Positions 46,442 through 55,079 of a stretch of DNA of 64,000 nt are shown here, one piece after another. The position numbers and the translations under genes were made by a program. The stretch's first letter is position 1, and every line of letters starts with the position of its first letter. A model generated the notes under the pieces. The model saw nothing but the letters and a program-made list of their open reading frames with translations. It did not search any database and was not told the DNA's origin. The DNA comes from Wolinella sp963540505 (GTDB lineage Bacteria; Campylobacterota; Campylobacteria; Campylobacterales; Helicobacteraceae), in assembly GCA_963540505.1 (NCBI GenBank), contig CAUTMV010000001.1, positions 310,001 through 374,000 of the forward strand, in the 5' to 3' direction.

Positions 46442-46987
46442 GTGAATCCCACACGTTTTTATTCTGCTTCGATTCTCTTCGCGGGAGTCATCGTGCTCGC
46501 GAATTTTACGGTGCAATATCCGATTAATGACTACATCACTTATGGCGCGATTGCTTATCCTTTTAGTTTTTTGCTCGTTGATGTTTTGTCTGAAAAATAT
46601 AGCAAAGCCGAAGTGCTAAAGGTTGTCCGCACGGGAATCCTGCTCGCTTTTATTCCATCGCTTTTTGCTGCGGATTGGCGCATTGCGTGCGCTTCTGTGA
46701 GTGCATTTTTTGTCGCGCAACAGCTTGATGTCTATATCTTTTATTATCTCAAGGGGCGCTTCCCCGCGCTTTGGTGGCTGCGCAACAATGGCAGCACGAT
46801 GGTTTCGCAGCTTATGGATACGATGATATTTTTTCACGTGGCATTTTTATGGACTATGCCTTGGGAATCGGTGCTACTCATGGCACTTGGAGACTACTCC
46901 ATCAAGATTATCCTAGCACTTTTAGATACGCCATTTTTCTATGTTCTTGCAATTAAGACGCAAAAGAGACTGGGAATCGGGCGTTAA
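46442..46987 (+). CDS. yhhQ: Queuosine-precursor transporter, YhhQ/VUT family
   Basis: The 181-residue inner-membrane protein has about six helices. Family signatures are NFTVQY near the first helix, YPFSFLLVDVLSEKYSK, and NNGSTMVSQLMDTMIFF. YhhQ imports preQ0 or preQ1 for tRNA queuosine modification, suggesting the cell salvages this base. The GTG at 46442 is preferred because AAAAGGAG lies five bases upstream; an earlier GTG at 46436 overlaps that site. Confidence 0.88.
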   Translation: MNPTRFYSASILFAGVIVLANFTVQYPINDYITYGAIAYPFSFLLVDVLSEKYSKAEVLKVVRTGILLAFIPSLFAADWRIACASVSAFFVAQQLDVYIFYYLKGRFPALWWLRNNGSTMVSQLMDTMIFFHVAFLWTMPWESVLLMALGDYSIKIILALLDTPFFYVLAIKTQKRLGIGR

Positions 46988-47035
46988 TCTCGCATGCTCT
47001 CCTAAAATTCGCGATACAGTAGCGGGTTTGGGAAT

Positions 47036-47362
47036 TTATCTATTTAGCGGGGCGTTTAGCGTGATTTCAATCTCTTTTGAACCGCTAAAAAACTCTTCCG
47101 CACCCGCACGCTCATAGTCCTTCACGATTCCCATGCGATAGAGCTTCTCAAGCGAAAGGTAGCGCAGATAAATCTCCAATGCCTCAACGATCTCCTTATG
47201 CTCCAGCGCGCGTTTGCCCGAGTTTAGCGCAAGATCGGTAATCGCCTGCATGAGTTTGGGGATCTCAACCTTTGGATTTTCCTTAATCTTCTCCGCCTCG
47301 CTAAGGAGCGAGCTTAGGTGTTCATCTGAGAGATTTTGCGGGAGGTAGATTGAGGTTGCCAT
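47036..47362 (-). CDS. Small conserved protein of unknown function
   Basis: The 108-residue protein is rich in helix-forming residues (SDEHLSSLLSEAEKIKENPKVEIPKLMQAI) and has no membrane segment or catalytic motif that I recognise. It lies two bases after ppiA on the minus strand and is probably cotranscribed with it. It converges on the queuosine transporter gene with about 50 bases between. Confidence 0.6.
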   Translation of the reverse strand: MATSIYLPQNLSDEHLSSLLSEAEKIKENPKVEIPKLMQAITDLALNSGKRALEHKEIVEALEIYLRYLSLEKLYRMGIVKDYERAGAEEFFSGSKEIEITLNAPLNR

Positions 47363-47364
47363 CT

Positions 47365-47868
47365 TTAGAGCTGCTCCGTAATGGTAATTTTCACGATTTT
47401 ATCCCCCTGTTTGAGGTCATCTAGCACCCCTAGACTCTTGCTATCATTTGGGTCAATCTGCCCAAACACCGTGTGTTCGCCATCAAGATGAGGCTGGGGC
47501 GCAAAGCAGATGAAAAACTGGCTTCCGCCCGTGTCGCGCCCCACATGCGCCATCGAGAGCGCACCTCTTAGGTGTTTGTGCGGATTATTTTCCACCTCGC
47601 ATTTAATCGCATATCCGGGATCGCCCGTCCCATCGCCCTTGGGGCAGCCGCCTTGCGCGACGAAACCTTTAATCACGCGGTGAAAATTCAGCCCATCATA
47701 AAAGCCGCTCCGTGCAAGCTCGGCAAAATTCGCCACCGCCTGAGGTGCGTTCTGTGCGAAAAGCGCGAACTTCATATCGCCTTTTTGCGTGTTGATGATT
47801 GCGTAGCGGAATTTGGCTAGTTCTTCTGCACTTTTATCAAACATCTTGATTGCTTTGCCAAAAAACAT
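47365..47868 (-). CDS. ppiA: Peptidyl-prolyl cis-trans isomerase, cyclophilin type
   Basis: The enzyme speeds proline isomerisation during folding. The 167-residue protein has the cyclophilin core: FHRVIKGFVAQGGCPKGDGTG, GALSMAH and GSQFFICFAPQPHLDGEHTVFG, including the catalytic Arg-Phe-Gln region. No signal peptide is visible, so it is likely cytoplasmic. The start at 47868 has AGGG upstream; a second ATG at 47844 has none. It is divergent from the gene at 47923. Confidence 0.94.
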   Translation of the reverse strand: MFFGKAIKMFDKSAEELAKFRYAIINTQKGDMKFALFAQNAPQAVANFAELARSGFYDGLNFHRVIKGFVAQGGCPKGDGTGDPGYAIKCEVENNPHKHLRGALSMAHVGRDTGGSQFFICFAPQPHLDGEHTVFGQIDPNDSKSLGVLDDLKQGDKIVKITITEQL

Positions 47869-47922
47869 CCTATAATCCCTCTAGCATAAAATGTTTGGAA
47901 TTGTATTAAAAAGAGGAGGAAA

Positions 47923-48642
47923 ATGCGAGCAATTGTGGCATGGATGCTTGTATTTTTGTGGGTAAGCTCGCAGGAATCGCCCCTATTAAATGTTGTTAAA
48001 TTGGATACACGCTTTGAAGATGGCACGCAAGTGCAGGGCTTTGGCATGTGGCTTGAGGGCGGCTATCTTGTGAGCGCGCTTCGTGCAGTTCATCGCCCTA
48101 AGCCCATGGTTTTTGCGCGCACAATCAAAGTGATGAGTGTTGATTCCTGTGAGCTTCCGCTGATAGCTTTCGGAGAGGCTAGGGTGATCGCGCTCGATGA
48201 AGATCGGGGAATCGCCCTTTTGAAAATGGCACGTTACAGCGATATGTATGGGAATATGTTGCGTGCTAAGCATGCGTTTCACGAGTTTGTTATGAGCACT
48301 AGGGGTGTGGATCTTGCTTTAGCTTTGGCGCGCCATCAGGCGGATTCCTCTATCTATCGCTACCCAAGGGAGCAACGATGGAAGAGTCTGAGGCTGGAAG
48401 ATTCGCCGAGTGCGGAGCAGTTTTTGGGCGCGGGGGTTTTTAATGAGGCGAACGAGTTTGTGGGAATCCTGCGCACGAGCAATGAGCAGAGGGGCGACTT
48501 TGAAATTGCGAGCGTGGAGGAGATTGCCGATTTTATCTGCCAGCTTGTGAGCGAGCGAGCGGTGCTCCCTCAAAGCGAAGCTGTTGCGAAGATTTGCGGG
48601 GAATCGCCCCCGCTTTTAGGGCTTAGGAATGCCCTAAATTAG
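47923..48642 (+). CDS. Exported trypsin-fold protein lacking the catalytic triad
   Basis: The 239-residue protein begins with a signal-like segment (MRAIVAWMLVFLWVSSQ). The body follows the trypsin/DegP pattern: GFGMWLEGGYLVSALRAVH, RGIALLKM and GAGVFNEANEFVGIL. Against the usual TNAHV, DLALLKI and GNSGGPLFN motifs, His, Asp and Ser all appear replaced. It is thus likely a non-enzymatic binding protein. The alignment is by eye. The start follows AGAGGAGG. It is divergent from ppiA and 60 bases upstream of gyrA. Confidence 0.65.
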   Translation: MRAIVAWMLVFLWVSSQESPLLNVVKLDTRFEDGTQVQGFGMWLEGGYLVSALRAVHRPKPMVFARTIKVMSVDSCELPLIAFGEARVIALDEDRGIALLKMARYSDMYGNMLRAKHAFHEFVMSTRGVDLALALARHQADSSIYRYPREQRWKSLRLEDSPSAEQFLGAGVFNEANEFVGILRTSNEQRGDFEIASVEEIADFICQLVSERAVLPQSEAVAKICGESPPLLGLRNALN

Positions 48643-48664
48643 CAAACTTCAAGAAAATATAAGA

Positions 48665-48670
48665 TAAAAT
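48665..48670 (+). promoter_or_regulatory. Possible -10 box for gyrA
   Basis: TAAAAT about 33 bases before the gyrA start at 48703, in an AT-rich stretch after the previous stop. Fits loosely; no -35 is evident. Confidence 0.4.
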
Positions 48671-48702
48671 CTACCTAATTTATGCACGAAACTGGAGTGG
48701 CA

Positions 48703-51183
48703 ATGAGTAATTTGCTGAGTAATGAGGACATTCAAGAGGTCAATATCGAGGAATCGGTCAAGGGGAGCTATCTTGACTATTCGATGAGCGTGATTGTCGG
48801 GCGGGCGTTGCCCGATGCGCGAGATGGGCTCAAGCCCGTGCATAGGAGGATTCTCTATGCGATGCACGAGCTGGGGGTTACCTCACGCACGGCTTACAAA
48901 AAAAGCGCGAGAATCGTCGGAGATGTCATCGGTAAATACCATCCACACGGCGATACAGCTGTTTATGATGCACTTGTCCGTATGGCGCAGGATTTCTCCA
49001 TGCGATTGGAGCTTGTCGATGGGCAGGGGAATTTTGGCTCAATTGATGGTGATAATGCCGCGGCTATGCGTTATACCGAGGCACGCATGACGCAGGCGAG
49101 CGAGGAGATTTTGCGCGACATTGAGAAAGAGACGGTCGATTTTGTCGCAAATTATGATGACACGCTAAAAGAGCCCGATGTGCTTCCGAGCAGGATTCCC
49201 AACCTCCTTGTGAATGGCTCCAATGGAATTGCCGTAGGTATGGCGACAAATATCCCGCCCCATCGGCTTGATGAAGTGATTGATGCGCTTGTTTATCTCA
49301 TTGATAATCCTGCGGCGGATTTGGAGGATTTGCTTGGTTTCATCGAGGGACCGGATTTCCCTACGGGTGGGATAATCTACGGAAAACAGGGAATCTTGGA
49401 GGCTTATCGCACGGGTCGCGGGCGTATCAAAGTACGGGCAAAAACGCACATTGAGAAAAATAAGACAAAAGATATTATCGTTATCGATGAAGTGCCCTAT
49501 CAGACGAATAAAGCGCGCCTTGTGGAGCAGATTGCCGAGCTTGCAAAAGAGAAGATTATTGAGGGAATCGCCGAAGTGCGTGATGAGTCCGATAGGGAGG
49601 GAATCCGCGTTGTCATTGAGCTCAAAAAGGACGCGATGAGCGAGATTGTGCTCAATCATCTCTTCAAATCCACGGCGATGGAGAGCACTTTTGGGATTAT
49701 TCTGCTTGCGATCCACAACAAAGAACCAAAGATTTTCACGCTTCTTGAGTTGCTTGGGCTATTCATAAATCACCGCAAAACAGTTGTGATTCGTCGCACG
49801 ATTTTTGAGCTGGAGAAAGCTAAAGCGCGCGCGCATATTTTGGAAGGGCTAAGAATCGCGCTTGAACACATTGATGAAATCGTCGCGCTGATCCGTGCTT
49901 CAGGCGATGCAAAAGAGGCGAAAGAGGGGCTTATGAGTCGCTTTGCGCTAAGCGAAATTCAAGCGCAGGCGATTTTGGATATGCGTTTGCAACGTTTGAC
50001 GGGGCTAGAGCGCGAAAAAATCGAGAATGAATATCAGGAGTTGCTCCGCGAGATTGAGCGATTGATGGGAATCTTAAGGAGCGAGGAGAAGCTCAATGAG
50101 ATTATTAAGGGCGAGCTCCTTGAGGTTAAGGATAAATTCAGCACGAAGCGCAAAACAAGCCTAGAGGAGGATTACGAGAGCATTGACATTGAGGATCTGA
50201 TCCCCAACGAGCCAACCGTGGTAACAATGAGTCATCGTGGCTATGTCAAGCGTGTGCCTCTGCGTGCGTATGAGAAGCAAAATCGCGGTGGCAAGGGCAA
50301 AATCTCGGGCAATACACATGATGATGACTTTATTGAGAGCTTCTTTGTCTCAAATACGCACGATACGATCCTTTTCATCACGGACAAGGGGCAGCTCTAC
50401 TGGCTCAAGGTCTACAAGATTCCCGAGGCGGGGCGCACAGCGATTGGCAAAGCGGTCGTCAATCTAATCCAAATCGCGCCTGATGAGAAGATTATGGCGA
50501 CGATAACGACGCAGGATTTTAATGATGATAAGTCGCTCATGTTCTTTACCAAAAACGGAATCGTGAAGCGAAGCAACCTGAGCGAATTCAAAAATATCCG
50601 AAGCGTGGGAATCCGCGCTATCAACCTCGATGATAGCGATGAGCTCGTTACGGCGCGCATTATCGATTCTTGCGTTCAGGAGATTTTTGTTGCGACTTAC
50701 AAAGGTATGTGCATTCGATTCCCCGTTGATGATACGCGTGAAATCGGGCGCGTGGCGCGTGGCGTGACGGGAATCCGCTTTAAAGAAAAGAATGATTACG
50801 TCGTGGGAGCGACGGTGATAAGGAGCGAAAAAGAGGAGCTTCTAACCGTCAGCGAGAAGGGAATTGGCAAGCGCACCGAAGCGGAAGAGTATCGCCTGCA
50901 AAGTCGCGGCGGCAAAGGTGTAATCGCAATGAAGCTCACGCCCAAAACGGGTAGCCTCGTGGGGGTTGTGAATGTCGATGAGAGCATGGATTTGATGCTT
51001 CTGACCAGCACGGGCAAGATGATCCGCGTTGATATGCAGACTATCCGTAAAGCAGGGCGCAACACGAGTGGCGTGATCATCGTCAATGTGAGCGATGATA
51101 AGGTCGTTTCCATCGCGCGTTGCCCCAAAGAGGAGCCAAATGACGAAGAAAACGGCGAGGGGTTACTTAATAGCAGCGAATAG
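48703..51183 (+). CDS. gyrA: DNA gyrase subunit A
   Basis: GyrA cuts and rejoins DNA in the supercoiling reaction. The 826-residue protein starts MSNLLSNEDIQEVNIEES and has the breakage-reunion domain with the catalytic tyrosine in AAMRYTEARM and the C-terminal wrapping domain with the GyrA-box QNRGGKGK. In the quinolone region the sequence HPHGDTAVYDAL keeps Thr and Asp at the positions whose change gives resistance in Campylobacter, so the sensitive-type residues are present. The start at 48703 is preferred over 48682 because GGAGTGG precedes it and homologues begin there. It overlaps the next gene by 44 bases. Confidence 0.97.
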   Translation: MSNLLSNEDIQEVNIEESVKGSYLDYSMSVIVGRALPDARDGLKPVHRRILYAMHELGVTSRTAYKKSARIVGDVIGKYHPHGDTAVYDALVRMAQDFSMRLELVDGQGNFGSIDGDNAAAMRYTEARMTQASEEILRDIEKETVDFVANYDDTLKEPDVLPSRIPNLLVNGSNGIAVGMATNIPPHRLDEVIDALVYLIDNPAADLEDLLGFIEGPDFPTGGIIYGKQGILEAYRTGRGRIKVRAKTHIEKNKTKDIIVIDEVPYQTNKARLVEQIAELAKEKIIEGIAEVRDESDREGIRVVIELKKDAMSEIVLNHLFKSTAMESTFGIILLAIHNKEPKIFTLLELLGLFINHRKTVVIRRTIFELEKAKARAHILEGLRIALEHIDEIVALIRASGDAKEAKEGLMSRFALSEIQAQAILDMRLQRLTGLEREKIENEYQELLREIERLMGILRSEEKLNEIIKGELLEVKDKFSTKRKTSLEEDYESIDIEDLIPNEPTVVTMSHRGYVKRVPLRAYEKQNRGGKGKISGNTHDDDFIESFFVSNTHDTILFITDKGQLYWLKVYKIPEAGRTAIGKAVVNLIQIAPDEKIMATITTQDFNDDKSLMFFTKNGIVKRSNLSEFKNIRSVGIRAINLDDSDELVTARIIDSCVQEIFVATYKGMCIRFPVDDTREIGRVARGVTGIRFKEKNDYVVGATVIRSEKEELLTVSEKGIGKRTEAEEYRLQSRGGKGVIAMKLTPKTGSLVGVVNVDESMDLMLLTSTGKMIRVDMQTIRKAGRNTSGVIIVNVSDDKVVSIARCPKEEPNDEENGEGLLNSSE

Positions 51184-51676
51184 TTGCACGGGGAATCGCG
51201 CGGGTGTTTTTGCGCAATCCTGTGGGAATCGTGCAAAAAGATGGGCGGGATTTGCCGGAGTCGCGTGCTTTTTTAGAAATTTAAGCAGCGCAATTCTTGT
51301 GATTTTCGCGCTTTTTGTGCCCCTTTTTGGTGCGGAGCATTATATATTTTCTTATCGCATAGCGGTGCGTGATAGCGTCGTGATTAGCGAGCGTTACAAC
51401 TTCTCAAAAGCAATGGTGATTCCTGGCAAATATGAAACTTTGGGCGAGTGTCAATTTTTGCCCGAAGACGGGCGTGTAAGCGCGCTTAAATATCTAAAGG
51501 ATTCCCATGAAGAGGTGCTTAATTGCCTATTTCGCCATGGTGTGGGACTTAGAGATGACACAAGCGCGAGCAATCATCGCTCCAAATCGACTACGACGCT
51601 CCAAATAACGCCTACGCATGTTGTTGTGGAGTTTAAAGAGGGATTAATTATAATGAAAATAGTTCAGCCAAAATGA
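51140..51676 (+). CDS. Exported or membrane-anchored protein in the HP0702 position
   Basis: The 178-residue protein starts inside gyrA at ATG 51140 behind AGAGGAG. An unusual basic N-terminal extension of about 45 residues precedes a hydrophobic segment (SSAILVIFALFVPLFGAEH), which looks like a signal or anchor. The extracytoplasmic remainder has a beta-rich pattern (HYIFSYRIAVRDSVVISERY) and two cysteines. H. pylori has a comparable gene between gyrA and flgR (HP0702), of unknown function. The extension contains two GGAATC copies in DNA terms. Its stop overlaps flgR. Confidence 0.7.
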   Translation: MTKKTARGYLIAANSCTGNRAGVFAQSCGNRAKRWAGFAGVACFFRNLSSAILVIFALFVPLFGAEHYIFSYRIAVRDSVVISERYNFSKAMVIPGKYETLGECQFLPEDGRVSALKYLKDSHEEVLNCLFRHGVGLRDDTSASNHRSKSTTTLQITPTHVVVEFKEGLIIMKIVQPK

Positions 51677-52995
51677 GAAAAGCCATGAAAATTGCAATCG
51701 TAGAAGATGACATCAACATGCGAAAGTCGCTAGAGATCGCACTTAGTGAGTATGATGAGTTTGAGATTATCTCTTTTAAAAATGCAAAAGACGCGCTCAA
51801 GAAGCTTGATGAGAGCATTGATTTGATTGTTACGGACATCAACATGCCGGGTATGGATGGGATCGAGTTTTTGGAGCGGCTTAATGGACGATATGAGGCG
51901 ATCATCATCACGGGAAATGCCACGCTCAATAAAGCCATCGAGTCCATTCGGCTGGGGGTAAAGGATTTTTTGACTAAGCCTTTTGAAGTTGATACGTTGG
52001 TGCAGGCGATTAAGCGTGCTCAAAAAGCCCAGAGCATCGAACATGAGCAAAAGAGCCATACCCCGCAGAAGCCGCAAAATCTCGAGGAATCTTCCTTTAT
52101 CGCCGGCTCAGACGCACTCCTTGGTGCGTTAAAAATAGCCGAGCGTGCAGCCGCTACCGATGCGTCGATTCTGCTTTTAGGCGAGAGTGGCGTGGGGAAG
52201 GAGCTTTTCGCCTCGCATATTCACAAAAATTCGCCCCGTAAAAAAGCCCCATTCATTGCGCTTAATATGGCGGCGATTCCCGATAATTTGCTGGAATCCG
52301 AGCTCTTTGGCTATGAGAAGGGTGCATTTACCGACGCCACAGAGGGGCGTGCGGGCAAGATTGAGGCAGCCAATGGCGGGACACTGTTTTTAGATGAGAT
52401 TGGCGAGATGCCCATTGCTTTGCAGGCGAAGATTTTGCGTGTTTTGCAGGAAAAAGAGGTCGTGCGGCTTGGGAGTCATAAGCCTATAAAGGTTGAATTT
52501 CGCGTCGTCGCAGCGACGAATGCAGACATTGAAGCCAAAATTAAAAACGGCGAATTTCGAGAGGATTTGTATTTTCGTTTGCAGACGATACCCGTGCGGA
52601 TTCCTCCACTTCGCGAGCGCACAGAGGAGATTATTCCGCTTTCAGAGTGGCGATTAAAGGAGGTTTGTGGGCGTTATGCTCTGAGTGAGAAGCACCTTGG
52701 CGAGCAGGCGAAGCGCGAGTTGCTCGCTTATAAATGGCCCGGGAATATCAGGGAGCTTCTCTCGGTCATTGAGCGCGCGGCGATTTTGAGCGAAACAGAT
52801 GAAATCAGTGTGCAGGATCTCTTTTTAAGCAGTCGCGAGAGCAGCGGGAATCGGGTCGAGAATCTTGAGCGAGATTTGCTAAATGAGGTTTTAAGTGCGT
52901 CAAAGAGCATGAGCGAAGCGGCGCAAACGCTTGGAATTTCCGAAGAGAAGTTAAAAAATAAAATGGCAAAATACACTATTTCATCACCCTTTTAA
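51673..52995 (+). CDS. flgR: FlgR, sigma-54 response regulator for flagellar genes
   Basis: FlgR with kinase FlgS activates sigma-54 flagellar genes. The 440 residues have a receiver domain (IAIVEDDINMRKS, phosphorylation site in VTDINMPGMDG), an AAA+ domain (Walker A GESGVGKE, Walker B GTLFLDEIGEM), and the sigma-54 contact loop reading GAFTDA instead of GAFTGA, a variant I recall in H. pylori FlgR. A C-terminal Fis-like helix-turn-helix (SEAAQTLGISEEKLKNKMAKY) is present, whereas H. pylori FlgR lacks this end. The start ATG 51673 overlaps the previous stop; ATG 51685 is possible. The order gyrA-HP0702-flgR matches H. pylori. Confidence 0.94.
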   Translation: MRKAMKIAIVEDDINMRKSLEIALSEYDEFEIISFKNAKDALKKLDESIDLIVTDINMPGMDGIEFLERLNGRYEAIIITGNATLNKAIESIRLGVKDFLTKPFEVDTLVQAIKRAQKAQSIEHEQKSHTPQKPQNLEESSFIAGSDALLGALKIAERAAATDASILLLGESGVGKELFASHIHKNSPRKKAPFIALNMAAIPDNLLESELFGYEKGAFTDATEGRAGKIEAANGGTLFLDEIGEMPIALQAKILRVLQEKEVVRLGSHKPIKVEFRVVAATNADIEAKIKNGEFREDLYFRLQTIPVRIPPLRERTEEIIPLSEWRLKEVCGRYALSEKHLGEQAKRELLAYKWPGNIRELLSVIERAAILSETDEISVQDLFLSSRESSGNRVENLERDLLNEVLSASKSMSEAAQTLGISEEKLKNKMAKYTISSPF

Positions 52996-53004
52996 AGGAC
53001 AAAT

Positions 53005-54036
53005 ATGAACAGATATAACGTCGCGGTAGTGGGAGCGAGCGGAGCGGTCGGCGAGGAGATTTTTAAGATTTTGGAGGAGCGAAAATTCCCCGTGGGGGAT
53101 CTGCTGCCCCTTGCAAGTGCGCGAAGTGCGGGAATCGAGCTGGAATTTTGCGACAAAAAATACAAGGTGCAGGAGCTCACCGAGAGCACGTTTGAGAAAA
53201 ATAAGATCGATATTGCGTTTTTTAGCGCAGGCGGGAGCGTGAGCGCGCATTACGTCCCTTTTGCCGCAAAGAGCGGCGCGGTCGTGATTGATAATACGAG
53301 CCACTTCAGAATGGATAGTGATGTGCCCCTGGTCGTGCCCGAGGTAAATGCCGAAGATATTGCGCAATGGCGCAAGAAGGGGATCATCGCCAATCCAAAC
53401 TGCTCGACGATCCAAATGGTGCAAGTGCTAAAGCCTTTGCATGATTCCTTTGAGGTTGAGCGGGTTGATGTGAGCACCTATCAAGCGGCGAGCGGGGCGG
53501 GTAAGCGAGGCATGGAAGAGCTTGTGTATCAGATGCAGAAGTTTTTTGATTTTACCCTAAGCGAGTGCGAGCCCGAGGTATTTGCGCACCAAATCGCACT
53601 CAATGTAATCCCTCATATCGATGTGTTTCAGGAGAGTGGCTATACAAAAGAGGAGATGAAAATGGTAAAAGAGACGGGTAAAATCATGCACGCTAACTTC
53701 GCTCTAAGTGCCACATGTGTCCGTGTGCCCGTGCTTCGTAGCCACAGCGAGTCCATTACGATTCGCTTCAAAAATAAAGTAGACGCAAACGCTGCGCGCG
53801 AAGTTTTGAGAAACGCGCCCAGTATCATCGTCGTTGATGAGCCCGAGAGCAAACTCTATCCAATGCCCTTGATCGCGACGGATACCGATGAGACCTATGT
53901 GGGGCGCATTCGCAATGATATTTATGATTCCCATATTTTGCATCTTTGGTGCGTCGCCGATCAGATCCGCGTAGGTGCAGCGACGAATGCCGTGAGAATC
54001 GCAGAAAACTGGATTAAAAACGAGGAGAGAAGATGA
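53005..54036 (+). CDS. asd: Aspartate-semialdehyde dehydrogenase
   Basis: The enzyme reduces aspartyl phosphate to the semialdehyde, the branch point to lysine, threonine and methionine. The 343 residues show VAVVGASGAVGEE, the catalytic cysteine in ANPNCSTIQM near residue 132, and SGAGKRGMEEL. It lies nine bases after flgR, with an AAAGGA site before it, and overlaps hemE by four bases. lysA at the left end of the window uses the same pathway. Confidence 0.97.
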   Translation: MNRYNVAVVGASGAVGEEIFKILEERKFPVGDLLPLASARSAGIELEFCDKKYKVQELTESTFEKNKIDIAFFSAGGSVSAHYVPFAAKSGAVVIDNTSHFRMDSDVPLVVPEVNAEDIAQWRKKGIIANPNCSTIQMVQVLKPLHDSFEVERVDVSTYQAASGAGKRGMEELVYQMQKFFDFTLSECEPEVFAHQIALNVIPHIDVFQESGYTKEEMKMVKETGKIMHANFALSATCVRVPVLRSHSESITIRFKNKVDANAAREVLRNAPSIIVVDEPESKLYPMPLIATDTDETYVGRIRNDIYDSHILHLWCVADQIRVGAATNAVRIAENWIKNEERR

Positions 54037-55055
54037 TTTTTATCGATGCTTGTAAGGGCAAAGAGACGCCCTATACGCCCATTTGGCTCATGCGACAGGC
54101 GGGGCGATACCTGAGTGAATACATGCACACGCGTGCGCAGGCGGGGAGTTTCCTTGAGCTGTGCAAAAACCCGAAACTAGCGTGCGAGGTGACGCTTCAG
54201 CCCGTTGATATTTTGGACGTTGATGCGGCGATTCTCTTTAGCGATATTTTGCTCGTGCCCATGGAGATGGGGCTTTCGCTCGGATTTTATCAGGGCGAAG
54301 GACCGAAGTTTTCGCAAACAATCCGTAGCGAGTCCGATCTCAAAATGCTAAAAGAGCGCGCAGATGAGCGACTGGGGTATGTCTATGAGGCGGTGAGTCT
54401 CATTCGCGGGAATCTCGCCCAAGATAAGGCGCTCATCGGCTTTTGCGGCTCACCATGGACGCTTGCGACCTATATGATTGAGGGCGAGGGGAGTAAGACT
54501 TATGCGCATAGCAAGAAGATTCTCTATCGCGATCCAAAGCTCCTCCATGTGCTTTTGCGCCGGATTACCGAGGCGCTCAAGGGCTATTTGTCGCGACAAA
54601 TTGAGGCGGGCGCGAATGCGGTAATGATTTTTGACTCATGGGCGGCAGCCCTCGAGGAATCGGCGTATTTTGAATTCAGCTGGGAGTATATGAAGGAGAT
54701 TTCAGCCTTTATTAAGGTGCGTTATCCCGAGATTCCCGTGATGTTGTTCCCTAAGGGAATCGCAGGATTCCTTCATCGAGTCGATGGGGATTTTGACGTG
54801 TTTGGCGTGGATTGGAGCACGCCTTTAGAGCTTGCGAAGGAAAAACTGGGCGCGCGCTACGTCTTGCAGGGGAATCTAGAGCCCGCGCGTCTTTATGATC
54901 TTGAGCAAATGGAAGCGGGAATCGATGAGATTTTGCGCATTATGGGGGGCAAGCGACATATTTTCAATCTAGGGCATGGCATGATGCCCGATTTACCGCG
55001 CGAAAATGCCATAAAACTCGTGCAGATGGTGCGCCAAAAGAGTGCGCGATCATAG
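54033..55055 (+). CDS. hemE: Uroporphyrinogen decarboxylase
   Basis: HemE removes four carboxyl groups from uroporphyrinogen III on the way to haem. The 340-residue protein has the family start PIWLMRQAGRYLSEY, ILFSDILLVP, GFCGSPWTLATYMIEG and the C-terminal FNLGHGMMPD. It follows asd with a four-base overlap. hemD in this window (19475) makes its substrate. Confidence 0.97.
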   Translation: MIFIDACKGKETPYTPIWLMRQAGRYLSEYMHTRAQAGSFLELCKNPKLACEVTLQPVDILDVDAAILFSDILLVPMEMGLSLGFYQGEGPKFSQTIRSESDLKMLKERADERLGYVYEAVSLIRGNLAQDKALIGFCGSPWTLATYMIEGEGSKTYAHSKKILYRDPKLLHVLLRRITEALKGYLSRQIEAGANAVMIFDSWAAALEESAYFEFSWEYMKEISAFIKVRYPEIPVMLFPKGIAGFLHRVDGDFDVFGVDWSTPLELAKEKLGARYVLQGNLEPARLYDLEQMEAGIDEILRIMGGKRHIFNLGHGMMPDLPRENAIKLVQMVRQKSARS

Positions 55056-55079
55056 CCAAATAAGGCGCAAGGCGGTATT

